Of a stretch of 64,000 nucleotides of DNA, positions 39,720-52,754 are shown one piece after another (the stretch's first letter is position 1; each line of letters opens with the position of its first letter). A model generated the notes under the pieces. That model made no database searches. It was not told where the DNA came from and saw nothing but the letters and a program-made list of their open reading frames with translations. Source of the DNA: Monoplex corrugatus (taxonomy: Eukaryota; Mollusca; Gastropoda; Littorinimorpha; Ranellidae); assembly GCA_030674185.1 (NCBI GenBank), contig JAPXFY010000031.1:46884507-46948506 (forward strand), in the 5' to 3' direction. The translations under genes and the position numbers were made by a program.

Positions 39720-42195
39720 AAATCAGGGACACTAATCAATTTATTACATACTTGTTATATAAAATGGACACTCATCAATTTATTACATACACACTTGTTA
39801 TATAAAATGGACATTGATCAATTTATTACGTACTTGTTATATAAAAGGGATGCTGATGAATTAATATCACACTTGTTATAAAAAAAGGGGATATTGGTTA
39901 ATTTTTAACACACTTGTTATAAAAAAAAGGGACACTGATCAATTTATATCACACTTATAAAAAAAAAAGGACACTGATAAATTCATAACACACTTGTTAT
40001 AAGAAAAGGGGAAACTGATAAATTCATAACACACTTGTTATAAGAAAAGGGGAAACTGATAAATTCATAACACATTTGTTACAAAAAGGGATATTGATTA
40101 ATTCATTACACACATGCATATAAAAGGGACATTGATCAATTTATATCACACTTGTATACAAAAAGGGACAATGATCAATTCATAACACACTTGCTATAAA
40201 AAAGGGGACAATGATCAATTTATATCACATTTGTTATAAAAAGGGACACTGATCAGTTTATATCACACTTGTTATAAAAAGGGGACACTGATCAGGTTCT
40301 GACATACTTATGATAAAAGGGACACTGATAAATTTATAACTTGTTATGATAAAAGGGACACTGATAAATTTATAACTTGTTATGATAAAAGGGACACTGA
40401 TAAATCTATGACATACTTGTTATGATAAAAGGGACACTGATCAATTTCTGACATACTTGTTATGAAAAAAGGGACACTGATAAATTTATGACATACTTGT
40501 TATGATAAAAGGGACACTGATAAATTTATGACATACATGTTATGATAAAAGGGACACTGATAAATTTATAACTTGTTATGATAAAAGGGACACTGATAAA
40601 TTTATGACATACTTGTTATGATAAAAGGGACACTGATAAATTTATGACAACTTGTTATGATAAAAGGGACACTGATAAATTTATGACATACTTGTTATGA
40701 TAAAAGGGACACTGATCAATTTATGACATACTTGTTATGATAAAAGGGACATTGATAAATTTATGACATACTTGTTATGATAAAAGGGACACTGATAAAT
40801 TTATGACAACTTGTATGATAAAAGGGACACTGATAAATTTATGACAACTTGTTATGATAAAAGGGACACTGATAAATTTCTGACATACTTATGATAAAAG
40901 GGACACTGATAAATTTATGACAACTTGTTATGATAAAAGGGACACAGATAAATTTCTGAAATACTTCTTATGATAAAAGGGACACTGATAAATTTATGAC
41001 AACTTGTTATGATAAAAGGGACACTGATCAATTTATGACATACTTGTTATGATAAAAGGGACACTGATAAATTCATGACAACTTGTTATGATAAAAGGGA
41101 CACTGATAAATTTATGACAACTTGTTATGATAAAAGGGACACTGATAAATTTATGACAATTTATGATAAAAGGGACACTGATCAATTTCTGACATACTTG
41201 TTATGAAAAAAGGGACACAGATAAATTTATGACATACTTGTTATGATAAATGGGACACAGATAAATTTATGACATACTTATGATAAAAGGGACACTGATC
41301 AATTTCTGACATACTTGTTATGAAAAAAGGGACACAGATAAATTTATGACAACTTGTTATGATAAAAGGGACACTGATCAATTTATGACATACTTGTTAT
41401 GAAAAAAGGGACTGATAAATTTATGACATACTTGTTATGATAAATGGGACACAGATAAATTTATGACATACTTGTTATGATAAATGGGACACAGATAAAT
41501 TTATGACAACTTGTTATGATAAAAGGGACACTGATAAATTTATGACAACTTGTTATGATAAAAGGGACACAGATAAATTTCTGACATACTTGTTATGAAA
41601 AAATGGACACAGATAAATTTATGACATACTTGTTATGATAGAAGGGACATTGATAAATTTATGACATACTTGTTATGATAAAAGGGACACTGATAAATTT
41701 ATGACAACTTGTTATGATAAAAGGGACACTGATAAATTTATGACAACTTGTTATGATGAAAGGGACACTGATAAATTTATGACATACTTGTTATGATAAA
41801 AGGGACACTGATAAATTTATGACATACTTGTTATGATAAAAGGGACACTGATAAATTTATGACATACTTGTTATGATAAAAGGGACACTGATAAATTTAT
41901 GACAACTTGTTATGATAAAAGGGACACTGATAAATTTGACAACTTGTTATGATAAAAGGGACACTGATAAATTTATGACATACTTGTTATGATAAAAGGG
42001 ACACTGATAAATTTATGACATACTTGTTATGATAAAAGGGACACTAATAAATTATGACAACTTGTTATGATAAAAGGGACACTAATAAATTTATGACATA
42101 CTTGTTATGATAAAAGGGACACTGATAAATTTATGACAACTTGTTATGATAAAAGGGACACTGATAAATTTATGACAACTTGTTATGATAAAAAG
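39720..42195. repeat. satellite, 39-40-bp unit, about 60 copies
   Basis: Unit TTATGACATACTTGTTATGA + TAAAAGGGACACTGATAAAT, with a shorter variant (ATGACAACTTG). The left 600 bp is diverged (TCACACTTGTTATAAAAAGG). It starts only about 6 bp from the acceptor of the gene B exon, so this satellite borders or replaces the branch-point region. Confidence 0.97.
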
Positions 42196-42244
42196 AACAT
42201 TCAGCCAGCAGCAGTAAAAAGACAAAAATTAAATCATTAATCAA

Positions 42245-42665
42245 TTTAGACCAGTTGTCGTGGTATAGTGTTCAACACAAGAGACTACCAACTCGAAGGT
42301 TGTGGGTTCAAATCCCCTTCAGTCCCTTCAAAAATTTATTGTGCGATTTTTCGGCTCTAACCGGCTCCTACCCAGAGTTGGGCGTGCTATGGGCTCATCT
42401 GGAAAACTAGGACCACAAAGTCGAGTCTCATCCACTTCACGGATGCATCATTGAGGGTGTTGCTCTAATCTTCTGACCAGGACTGCAGGTGTCTGTATCT
42501 CTCAGGCCTGGTTGACACCAGGATACATTATGACAGTAAACATAGAATATAGCCCTGTCACGCAGTCTCAATCCAGAGGTAACTCCATAGCATCATGATT
42601 ATCATCCTCATCGCATCGTAAAAACACTGCCTCAGCTTCTGTGGCCATTAAGGTCGAGTAGAAAA
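42245..42665 (+). mobile_element. tRNA-derived SINE (family S2), second copy
   Basis: A-box-like 'tcgtggtatagtgttcaac', B-box TGTGGGTTCAAATCCCC (42300-42316), body as in 31095-31660, ending 'gtaaaaacactgcctcagcttctgtggccattaaggtcg'. This copy has only a short CAT run, so it shows the unexpanded form. Confidence 0.82.
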
Positions 42666-42895
42666 TGGGGCCGGAAAAAAAAAAGGTGAGCACAAAGGTA
42701 ACCTCCCTGAGTGCGATGATCGTAAAAAAATCTTTTTTTTTTAAATTCATTACTCAATTCAACTGCATATATCTCTCACAAAACACAAGGTGCATTATCT
42801 CCGAAAACGCACTTGTCTCCATACTCATTTGGGCTCACTGCATATTACATAGTTCACAAGATATAGAAAGCTTTACATTTAAAAGTGCTGATACA

Positions 42896-43222
<327 letters not shown>

Positions 43223-43239
43223 TAAAAACAAACATCAAT

Positions 43240-43500
43240 CAAGATGCCACAGAAGACTTTCAAAACAATTAGAGAGAGAGACAACTTTGGACAAAACTGT
43301 GTAAGACTGTTGATGACGCCAAATGACATACGAAGAAAAGGACGAGAATTCCACACAAAAGATGCAGCAAAGAAAAGACCACGTTCACCAAGTCACCAAC
43401 AGCTTTCACTGACGAGCAGACAAGCAGCGAGGGGAACACAAAAGGAATATTCACCCCCTCCTCGTCACCCTTCCCGCCCCCCACCCCCCACCTTTCTCCC
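43240..43500. other. unassigned; open frame 43244-43621 not supported
   Basis: The forward frame begins MPQKTFKTIRERDNFGQ but runs into SINE and LINE sequence after 43500, so it is not a real gene as it stands. The first 75 codons (basic, Arg/Lys-rich) match nothing I know. Confidence 0.3.
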
Positions 43501-43605
43501 TCACAATCTCAGTAATGTTTTCTCTGATGCATATACATATTGTGTTTTTCTCACAATGTGCAGGTGCTATGTTACTGCACAGTCTGCATACTCCATCTTT
43601 GGAGA

Positions 43606-44095
43606 TCTGTGGACTAAATGAGCATTCGAGAAACTGAAAAGCACTCTTACCAATGAATGCTTATCAATTAACATCAGGAAGCTAGTTCTTCAGTGTTATA
43701 TAGAACAGATATTGTTGTATGGTTGTGAGGCATGGACAATCACCATGCAAAGTCAGAACAAGGTTGAGGCAGCTGAAATGTGGTTTCTAACAAAATGTTA
43801 ATAATTCCATGGACAACAAAGAAAACTAACAAGATAGTCTTGAAGGAGGCAGACACAAGAAGAAGATTAGGAAAAAACAAGCAACATTTATAGGACATTT
43901 TACGAGGCAAGAGAAAATAGAGCACTTAGTCATGACAGGAAAGCTGGAGGGAAAATGAACACCAGGTAGATCCAGGGCGAAAAATACTGGACAGACTTGC
44001 GCAGTGAACAAAGACAGACAGGGTGGGAGATGTACTTGCGCTGACAAAGCATAGATTTTCATATGGAGGGTCATGATTGCTGATACCATACAGCA

Positions 44096-44134
<39 letters not shown>

Positions 44135-44135
44135 A
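43606..44135 (+). pseudogene. RTE-like LINE 3' fragment inside the SINE
   Basis: TLTNECLSINIRKLVLQCYI, then EQILLYGCEAWTITMQSQNK and VEAAEMWFLTK, then the decayed GKLEGK…terminal region, ending in (ATG)12 at 44096-44131. Many stops. Confidence 0.85.
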
Positions 44136-44345
44136 TGAGTGAGTGTTCTTTTCGCTAATGGAAACATGAAAAAAATACCCAGCAAACACATCCATTGTAA
44201 ACTTCAAAACATGTTATGACTAAAGCGCTATATCCTTAAGTGATAAACTGTTTTGAAGTTCTGAAGAATTTGATGTGTGCAAGTCAGGTGTTTTCATGTT
44301 CCCATGTGCTACAGAACCCTAACACTGGCATAGTTTACAGGTTCT

Positions 44346-44510
44346 TTAACCCTTTGACTCCCACACATTGTCAACCATGCTACCAAAGCAGACACGTAAC
44401 CCTTTGTCTCCCTCACCCTATTCTTCCTTCAAGCCGGCTGATAGAGTGAAGGGAGTCAAAGGGTTAAGTTTTTGCAGTTGGTGGATAGGGTGCTGGAGCC
44501 GAAGAGTTAA
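44346..44510. mobile_element. TTAA-flanked foldback MITE, copy 8, inside the SINE
   Basis: TTAACCCTTTGACTCCCAC to TGGAGCCGAAGAGTTAA. The related SINE at 48830 reads 'caggatctTTAAcctgcat', showing the unoccupied TTAA target. Confidence 0.9.
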
Positions 44511-44599
44511 CGTGCCTACCTGACTTTGTGCATGCACAACGCACATGAAGGTGGTGTGGACACCGGCATGTCAGCATACACACTGACCTGGGAGACCAG

Positions 44600-46052
44600 A
44601 AAACTGTCCACCCTTTGCCAACCACACACTGACCACCCTTTGCCAACCACACACTGACCACCCTTTGCCAACCACACACTGTCTATACAGGGTCAAACTG
44701 ACCACCCTTTGCAAACCACACACTGTCTATACAGGGTCAAACTGACCACCCTTTGCCAACCACACACTGTCTATACAGGGTCAAACTGACCACCCTTTGC
44801 AAACCACACACTGTCTATACAGGGTCAAACTGACCACCCTTTGCCAACCACACACTGTCTATACAGGGTCAAACTGACCACCCTTTGCCAACCACACACT
44901 GTCTATACAGAGTCAAACTGTCCACCCTTTGCCACACCACACACTGTCTATACAGGGTCAAACTGTCCATACCCTTTGCCAACTACACACTGTCTATACA
45001 GGGTCAAACTGACCACCCTTTGCCAACCACACACTGTCTATACAGGGTCAAACTGTCCACCCTTTGCCAACCACACACTGTCTATACAGGGTCAAACTGA
45101 CCATACCCTTTGCCAACCACACACTGTCTATACAGGGTCAAACTGACCATAAGCTTTGCCAACCACACACTGTCTATACAGGGTCAAACTGACCATACCC
45201 TTTGCCAACCACACACTGTCTATACAGAGTCAAACTGACCATACCCTTTGCCAACCACACACTGTCTATACAGGGTCAAACTGACCACCCTTTGCCAACC
45301 ACACACTGTCTATACAGGGTCAAACTGACCACCCTTTGCCAACCACACACTGTCTATACAGGGTCAAACTGTCCACCCTTTGCCAACCACACACTGTCTA
45401 TACAGGGTCAAACTGACCATACCCTTTGCCAACCACACTCTGTCTATACAGGGTCAAACTGACCACCCTTTGCCAACCACACACTGTCTATACAGGGTCA
45501 AACTGACCATACCCTTTGCCAACCACACACTGTCTATACAGGGTCAAACTGACCAAACCCTTTGCCAACCACACACTGTTTATACAGGGTCAAACTGTCC
45601 ATACCCTTTGCCAACCACACACTGTCTATACAGGGTCAAACTGACCACCCTTTGCCAACCACACACTGTCTATACAGGGTCAAACTGACCACCCTTTGCC
45701 AACCACACACTGTCTATACAGGGTCAAACTGACCACCCTTTGCCAACCACACACTGTCTATACAGGGTCAAACTGACCATACCCTTTGCCAACCACACAC
45801 TGTCTATACAGGGTCAAACTGACCACCCTTTGCCAACTACACACTGTCTATACAGGGTCAAACTGACCATACCCTTTGCCAATTACACACTGTCTATACA
45901 GGGTCAAACTGACCACCCTTTGCCAACCACACACTGTCTATACAGGGTCAAACTGTCCATACCCTTTGCCAACTACACACTGTCTATACAGGGTCAAACT
46001 GACCACCCTTTGCCAACCACACACTGTCTATACAGGGTCAAACTGACCATCT
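44600..46052. repeat. satellite, 44-47-bp unit, about 32 copies
   Basis: Unit CCAACCACACACTGTCTATA + CAGGGTCAAACTGACCACCC + TTTG, with a longer variant ACCATACCCTTTG. The first monomer grows out of the SINE sequence 'aactgtccaccctttgcc', so the array appears to derive from SINE DNA. Confidence 0.96.
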
Positions 46053-46279
46053 AACTGATAGTCTGGGATCCTGAACATGGGGCCACCTTGCCCTCAGTAA
46101 GCAATCTGACCAGTTTATGTTTCTGACCACTTTATGTCTCTGACCAGTTTATGTCTCTGACCAGTTTTGCTTACAAAACAGCATGTACATCGTTTCATGC
46201 AAACAAAAGCAGAAGGGAAAGACAAGGGAAGGAAAGCCATGACAGTTTCACACCATCAAAACAGTAGAGGAGAAGAACA

Positions 46280-47105
46280 CACTTTGTTCACTTCACATCA
46301 GTAAGGATTTACATCAACAAAACAGCAGAAGAGAAGAACACAGCTCTGCTCAATTCACACTTTTAGAATGAATTTACATTAGCAAAACAGCAGAAGAGAA
46401 GAGCAAAGTCTTGCTCAATTCACACTTTTAGATATGATTTACGTCAGCAAAGCAGCAGAACAGAAGAGCAAAGTCTTACTCAATTCACACTTTTAGATAT
46501 GTTTACGTCAGCAAAACAGCAGAAGAGAAGAGCAAAGTCTTACTCAATTCACACTTTTAGATATGTTTACGTCAGCAAAACAGTAGACGAGAAGAACGCA
46601 CTTCTTGCTCAATTTATACTTTTAGAAAGAATTTACATCAGCAAAATAGTAGAAGAGAAGAACGCACTTCTGCTCAATTCACACTTTTAGAAAGAATTTA
46701 CTCAGCAAAAGAGAGAGAAGAACCATTCTGCCAATTCACATTTTAGAGAATTTACGTCAGCAAAACAGAGAAGAGAAGAACACATTTCTGCACAATTCAC
46801 AATTTTAGATGAATTTACGTCAGCAAAACAGTAGAAGAGAAGAACAAAGTCTGGCTCAAATCACACTTTTAGATATGTTTAATTCAGCAAAACAGAAACA
46901 GAGATGCAGGCCCCACAAATGTCTGCTCAATTCACACTTTTACATGAATTTACATTGATCAGCAAAACAGCAGAAGAGAAGAACAAAGTCTTGCTCAATT
47001 CACACTTTAGATATGTTTACATCAACATAACAGAAACAGAGTGGCAGGCCGCACAAATGTCTGCTCAATTCACACTCTGTGATCACTTTACATCAACATA
47101 GCAGT
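46280..47105. repeat. satellite, 63-64-bp unit, about 13 copies
   Basis: Unit ATGTTTACGTCAGCAAAACA + GCAGAAGAGAAGAGCAAAGT + CTTACTCAATTCACACTTTT + AGAT, diverging and shortening to the right. A 17-bp 'ctctgaccagtttatgt' repeat precedes it at 46110-46165. Confidence 0.93.
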
Positions 47106-47329
47106 AAAAGACAAGACGACTTTGCTCTGTCCACACTACACCTCATCATGAAAGACAATTCAGTCTTTGTGATGACCTTATATAACTTAGCAGCAGAAAA
47201 CAAGACACTGTTGCTCAGTTCACACCACACAACATCACCACCAAAGACAACGACTACGTTACCTTTTCACGACCACACTGTGAAAATACCGTCACTGCTC
47301 TTGCGTCAAAAGAGGTCTCAGCATACTTT

Positions 47330-48405
47330 GTTCTTGTTATGGACAATCTACCATAACTGTTCTTGTTATGGACAGTCTACAATAACTGTTCTTGTTATGG
47401 ACAATCTACCATAACTGTTCTTGTTATAGACAATCTACAATAACTGTTCTTGTTATGGACAATCTACCATAACTGTTCTTGTTATAGACAATCTACAATA
47501 ACTGTTCTTGTTATGGACAATCTACCATAACTGTTCTTGTTATAGACAATCTACAATAACTGTTCTTGTTATAGACAACCTACCATAACTGTTCTTGTTA
47601 TGGACAATCTACCATAACTGTTCTTGTTATGGACAATCTACCATAACTGTTCTTGTTATAGACAATCTACAATAACTGTTCTTGTTATGACAACCTACCA
47701 TAACTGTTCTTGTTATGGGCAATCTACCATAACTGTTTTTGTTATGGACAATCTACCATAACTGTTCTTGTTATAGACAATCTACAATAACTGTTCTTGT
47801 TATAGACAACCTACCATAACTGTTCTTGTTATAGACAATCTACCATAACTGTTTTTGTTATGGACAATCTACCATAACTGTTCTTGTTATGGACAATCTA
47901 CCATAACTGTTCTTGTTATGGACAATCTACCATAACTGTTCTTGTTATGGACAATCTACCATAACTGTTCTTGTTATGGACAATCTACCATAACTGTTCT
48001 TGTTATGGACAATCTACCATAACTGTTCTTGTTATAGACAATCTACCATAACTGTTCTTGTTATGGACAACCTACCATAACTGTTCTTGTTATAGACAAT
48101 CTACCATAACTGTTCTTGTTATAGACAATCTACCATAACTGTTCTTGTTATGGACAATCTACCACAACTGTTTTTGTTATGGACAATCTACCATAACTGT
48201 TCTTGTTATGGACAACCTACCATAACTGTTCTCGTTATGGACAACCTACCATAACTGTTTTTGTTATGGACAATCTACCATAACTGTTCTCGTTATGGAC
48301 AATCTACCTTAACTGTTCTCGTTATGGACAATCCTACCATAACTGTTTTGTTATGGACAACCTACCATAACTGTTTTTGTTATGGACAATCTACCATAAC
48401 CAAAA
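47330..48405. repeat. satellite, 29-bp unit, about 36 copies
   Basis: Unit GTTATGGACAATCTACCATA + ACTGTTCTT, variants TATAGACAA, CTACAATAA, TTTTTG. Almost no length change except a deleted base at 47686. Confidence 0.97.
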
Positions 48406-48654
48406 CAACGTTGGTCTCCTTCCCCAAACCAGTGCTCTCTCTCATTCACAAAGGACAAAACTGACCCTTCTTCTTCCATCTGGTAACGATGGCCACACCA
48501 AGTCCAATTCATAAACGAAGTGTTCGTCTTTTCCTGTTGATGATGGTTTACTAAGGAAGATGTCAAAACAACGGATGTTGGGGCTTGGGTTTTTCTTTTA
48601 TTTCAATTTTCATAAACAAGGCATACTGTAACGACTTGATCTTTTTTTCTTCCT

Positions 48655-49062
48655 TCTTTTTCTTAGCATTCCAGTTTTTCTCAGATGCGTATATACACGT
48701 TGTTTTTGCTCACACTATGCAGGGGGCATGTTGCTGCACAGTTTCCATACTCCATCTTCGGTGGGCGTGCATGCTTGGTGTTTTCATGTTACTAAAAGTC
48801 ACCAGACACTGACATGACTTACAGGATCTTTAACCTGCATAGTTGGTATTCTAGGTGTGTATACATACACATGAAGGGGTTTAGTCAGGTTCTAACAGGA
48901 CTGCATATAAGCTGTTCTGGGACATCAGAACAATGTCCACCCTTCAGATAAAAAAAAGATCTCCACCAGACAGGGTCTTGGCCATATCCAGCAAGAGTTG
49001 AACCCAGACTTTGCGATTAGAAGTCCAACATCTTACCCATCTGACTACTGCACTTATCATCT
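48655..49062 (-). mobile_element. tRNA-derived SINE (family S1), minus strand
   Basis: Reverse complement: head TAGTCAGATGGGTAAGATGT, GTTGGACTTC, B-box CTGGGTTCAACTC (about 48992-49004), then a body with GTTAAAGATCCTGTAAGTCA, ACATGAAAACACCAAGCATG and GAAGATGGAGTATGG. The same body order is seen in SINEs I associate with gastropods and other molluscs. This is the unbroken reference for the split copy at 43500-44600. Confidence 0.8.
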
Positions 49063-49121
49063 GGACATTATCAGATACCGTACATGTTACAATACTGGGT
49101 CGTCAGCTTTACATTTTCTCC

Positions 49122-49127
<6 letters not shown>

Positions 49128-49161
<34 letters not shown>

Positions 49162-49294
49162 CACACACACACACACACATCACACACACACACACAACAC
49201 ACACACACAGACACACACACACACCACACACACACACACAACACACACACACACAAGACACACACAGACACAGACACACACAACACACACACAC

Positions 49295-49362
<68 letters not shown>
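49128..49362. repeat. (CA)n microsatellite with CAAC/CACC interruptions
   Basis: About 235 bp, many single-base interruptions. Confidence 0.95.
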
Positions 49363-49365
<3 letters not shown>

Positions 49366-49449
49366 TCAGTCCATCAATCCCAGTTAAATAATCCAAACAC
49401 ACAAGTCATGAATGCAAAACCAACGAGAGGCTACCAACCAGAGGAGACC

Positions 49450-49552
49450 TTTCTCTTTCTCCCCCTCCCTCTCCCCTCCCTCTCTCTCTCCCCTCCTCCC
49501 TCTCCTCTCTCACTCCCTCCCTCTCTCTCTCTCCCTCCTCTCCCTCTGGCAG
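49450..49552. repeat. (CT)n/CCT polypyrimidine tract
   Basis: About 100 bp of pyrimidines. A G17 run follows at 49663-49679. Confidence 0.93.
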
Positions 49553-49750
49553 TTACACAGAATGCACAAATACATGTACACACACTCAGGTATCATATCA
49601 TAAATGTCTACATGCACACATGCACACCATAGTTTGACCAGAATCACTCTTTTTCTTAATTCGGGGGGGGGGGGGGGGGTGAAAATATAAAACAAGAAAA
49701 AAAAAAGATCTCAGATTGATACTAAACTTTTACCTTGTAAGTATGTGTAC

Positions 49751-49752
<2 letters not shown>

Positions 49753-49843
<91 letters not shown>

Positions 49844-50060
49844 TGTGTGTGTGTGTGGTGTGTGTGTCTGTATATGTGAATATGTGTTGGTGTATGTGTG
49901 AAAGTGTGTGTGTGGGTGTGTGCCTGCATACATGTGTGGATGGTGCATGTGTAGGTATACATGTGTAAGTGTACGTGTGTGTGGTGTTATGTGTGGTGCA
50001 CATGTGTGTGGGTAGTGCCTGCATACGTGTGTGTTGTGTGTGTGGGGGGGGGGGGGTATG
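49753..50060. repeat. (GT)n-rich region
   Basis: Pure GT to about 49860, then degenerate TG/TA/GGTG sequence to G12 at 50043-50056. Confidence 0.93.
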
Positions 50061-50319
50061 TGTATATGTGGGTGTATGTGTATGGGTGTAGATGTACGTG
50101 TGAGTTTGAGCATGTATGCGTATACATGACAGTGTTAGAGTATACTGGAGTCTATAAATCTGAGCACATGCATTTTTACACATACATGTTTGCATGCCCA
50201 TGCATCCACACATTAAAATCATGTCACCACTTATTCTATCTCAACGGACACCTATACAGAAGACACACCTGTATTTTCTACAGTATTTTATTATCAAAAA
50301 CATATATCATTTGATATGC

Positions 50320-50830
50320 AATGTTACAACAATAAAAAAAAATCAGCATAGCAAAGCAACGGGCAACATTTCAGTAAAAGCTTTTCACACACATCTTGTT
50401 TCTTCAAAATCAGTTTATGCCGACTCACATGACACCTACAGATGATGCTGGTAACATGGATCTCTTTGATTCTTGACTTTACTTCATCATTTATCATAAA
50501 ATCCTTCCATTTGACGCCACAGACCTCGTGTAGGCACTTAAGGTCAAAGGAGACCAGCTTCTTCTCCTGGAATCTTTTCAGGTGCCATGTTTCATAACTG
50601 AACTGCACGGTTGGCAGAAGGCTGGAGTTGTACAACCGCAATTTTAATCTCAGAAAGAGATTTTGCTATTCTAGATTTCTGGTAAGTTGTTGAATGCTGC
50701 CGTTGCTTTGCCGTGCATGTAGTCATGTCGTTTAAAATGCTGACTGAACTGCCGAAGTACATTAAGTCCTTGACGATCTCAACCTCAACATTGGACAGAA
50801 TGAGGTTGAGGTCATGAAGACAGAAGAAGA
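50320..50830 (-). pseudogene. LINE reverse transcriptase C-terminal fragment (third LINE family)
   Basis: The reverse strand gives LSNVEVEIVKDLMYFGSS, then MRLYNSSLLPTVQFSYETWH, EKKLVSFDLKCLHEVCGVKW and IKEIHVTSIICRC. These match the KLRLYNSSVLPT…YG.ETW…KR…RW part of endonuclease-RT LINEs. Both ends are truncated and frames are broken upstream of 50641. Confidence 0.8.
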
Positions 50831-50944
50831 AAGCAGCAAAGAGGAAAAATGTTCATAGTGTCTTCATATCATACACACAAGGCTTCTACTGATAGCAGAT
50901 AAAACAAAAATTGTACTCCACAACTCAACAGACATTAAATTCAG

Positions 50945-51182
50945 TTCGTGTTGTTTACCGCCCCGCTGATTGCTATGGGCCATATTTGAGAGTTCAACAG
51001 GGATAATAAGTATCAATCCAACGAGAAAGTATGCAGGACTTTATCGAACACATACAGTAAATGGACCAGCAAGGCAGACAATGATATGAAGAAATGACAG
51101 AAAGCAAAGGAGGAAGAAAGAAACAAAGAGAGTGACAGAAAGAGGAAATTTCTAGCACACAATTTCCAGAAGGTAAGGAATT
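50945..51182 (-). repeat. dispersed repeat D1, partial
   Basis: 'tatcaatccaacgagaaagtatgcaggactttatcgaacacatacagtaaatggaccagcaaggcag' and 'gagtgacagaaagaggaaatttctagcaca' match 60820-60980. The middle of the family is missing. Confidence 0.6.
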
Positions 51183-51199
51183 ACTGAGATCATTATCAC

Positions 51200-52602
51200 A
51201 AATGAAAGAGTCAGAGCCAATTATGGACAACATGGATACCATGGAACCAATAAAAGCTACATGCAATAGGCACAACAATGGATACCATGAACCAATAACA
51301 AAACCTACATGCCAATTATGGCACAACACGGATACCATGGAACCAATAAAAAGCCTCCAGTGCCAATTATGGCCACAACATGGATACCATGGAACCAATA
51401 ACAAAAGCCTACAGTGCCAATTATGGCACAACACATGGATACCATGGAACCAATAACAAAAGCCTAACAGTGCCAATTATGCACAACAACATGGATACCA
51501 TGAACCAATAACAAAAGCCTAACAATGCCAATTATGGCACAACAACATGGATACCATGGAAACCCAATAACAAAAGCCTAACAATGCCAATTATGGCAAA
51601 CAACATGGATACCATGGAACCAATAACAAAAGCCTAACAATGCCAATTATGGCACAACAACATGGATACCATGGAACCAATAACAAAAGCCTAACAGTGC
51701 CAATTATGGCAAACAACATGGATACCATGGAACCAATAACAAAAGCCTAACAATGCCAATTATGGCACAACAACATGGATACCATGGAACCAATAACAAA
51801 AGCCTACAATGCCAATTATGGCACAACAACATGGATACCATGGAACCAATAACAAAAGCCTACAATGCCAATTATGGCACAACAACATGGATACCATGGA
51901 ACCAATAACAAAAGCCTACAATGCCAATTATGGCACTAACAACATGGATACCATGGAACCAATAACAAAAGCCTACAATGCCAATTATGGCACAACAACA
52001 TGGATACCATGGAACCAATAACAAAAGCCTACAATGCCAATTATGGCACAACACATGGATACCATGGAACCAATAACAAAAGCCTAACAATGCCAATTAT
52101 GGCACAACAACATGGATACCATGGAACCAATAACAAAAGCCTACAATGCCAATTATGGCACAACAACATGGATACCATGGAACCAATAACAAAAGCCTAA
52201 CAATGCCAATTATGGCACAACATGGATACCATGGAACCAATACACAAAAGCCTACAATGCCAATTATGGCACAACAACATGGAACCATGGAACAATAACA
52301 AAACTCAATGCCAATTATGGCACAACAACATGGATACATGGAACATAACAAGCTACAATGCATATGGCACAACACATGGATACCATGGACCAATACAAAG
52401 CCTACAATGCCAATTATGGCACAACAACATGGATACCATGGAACAATAACAAAGCCTAACAGTGCCAATTATGGCACAACAACATGGATACATGGAACCA
52501 ATAACAAAGCCTAACATGCCAATTATGGCACAACAACATGGATACCATGGAACAATAACAAAGCTACAATGCCAATTATGCACAACAACATGACAGACTA
52601 CT
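51200..52602. repeat. satellite, ~56-bp unit, about 25 copies
   Basis: Unit ATGCCAATTATGGCACAACA + ACATGGATACCATGGAACCA + ATAACAAAAGCCTACA. CCATGG recurs. Many single-base deletions at the right edge (52270-52600) show decay at the array border. Confidence 0.95.
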
Positions 52603-52754
52603 GTGTTTCAAATATTATGACTACAGAAAATAATAAGTACATAATTTGCATAATCATGATGGAAGTAAGACAAATCAGTTTTGATACAGACAGCAGAATG
52701 ATTGGGGTTTACATAGCACTGATAATTTGGCTGTCGTTGCAGCATAATGATGAA

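Larger units (their letters stand above)
43500..44600 (-). mobile_element. SINE (family S1, molluscan-type body) interrupted by a LINE and a MITE
   Basis: 43505-43605 and 44266-44600 together align to 48660-48960: 'tctgatgc-tata-aca-ttgt-ttt-ctcaca-tgtgcag', 'catactccatctt-gg', then after the LINE 'ggtgttttcatgtt', 'acaggttctTTAA', and after the MITE 'acatgaaggtgg…gggagaccagaaaactgtccaccctt'. The tRNA-like head is replaced by the 44-bp satellite. Confidence 0.75.

Noticed and set aside
43244..43621. 125-codon forward open frame
   Set aside because: Its second half runs through SINE and LINE sequence, so it is not a gene unit.
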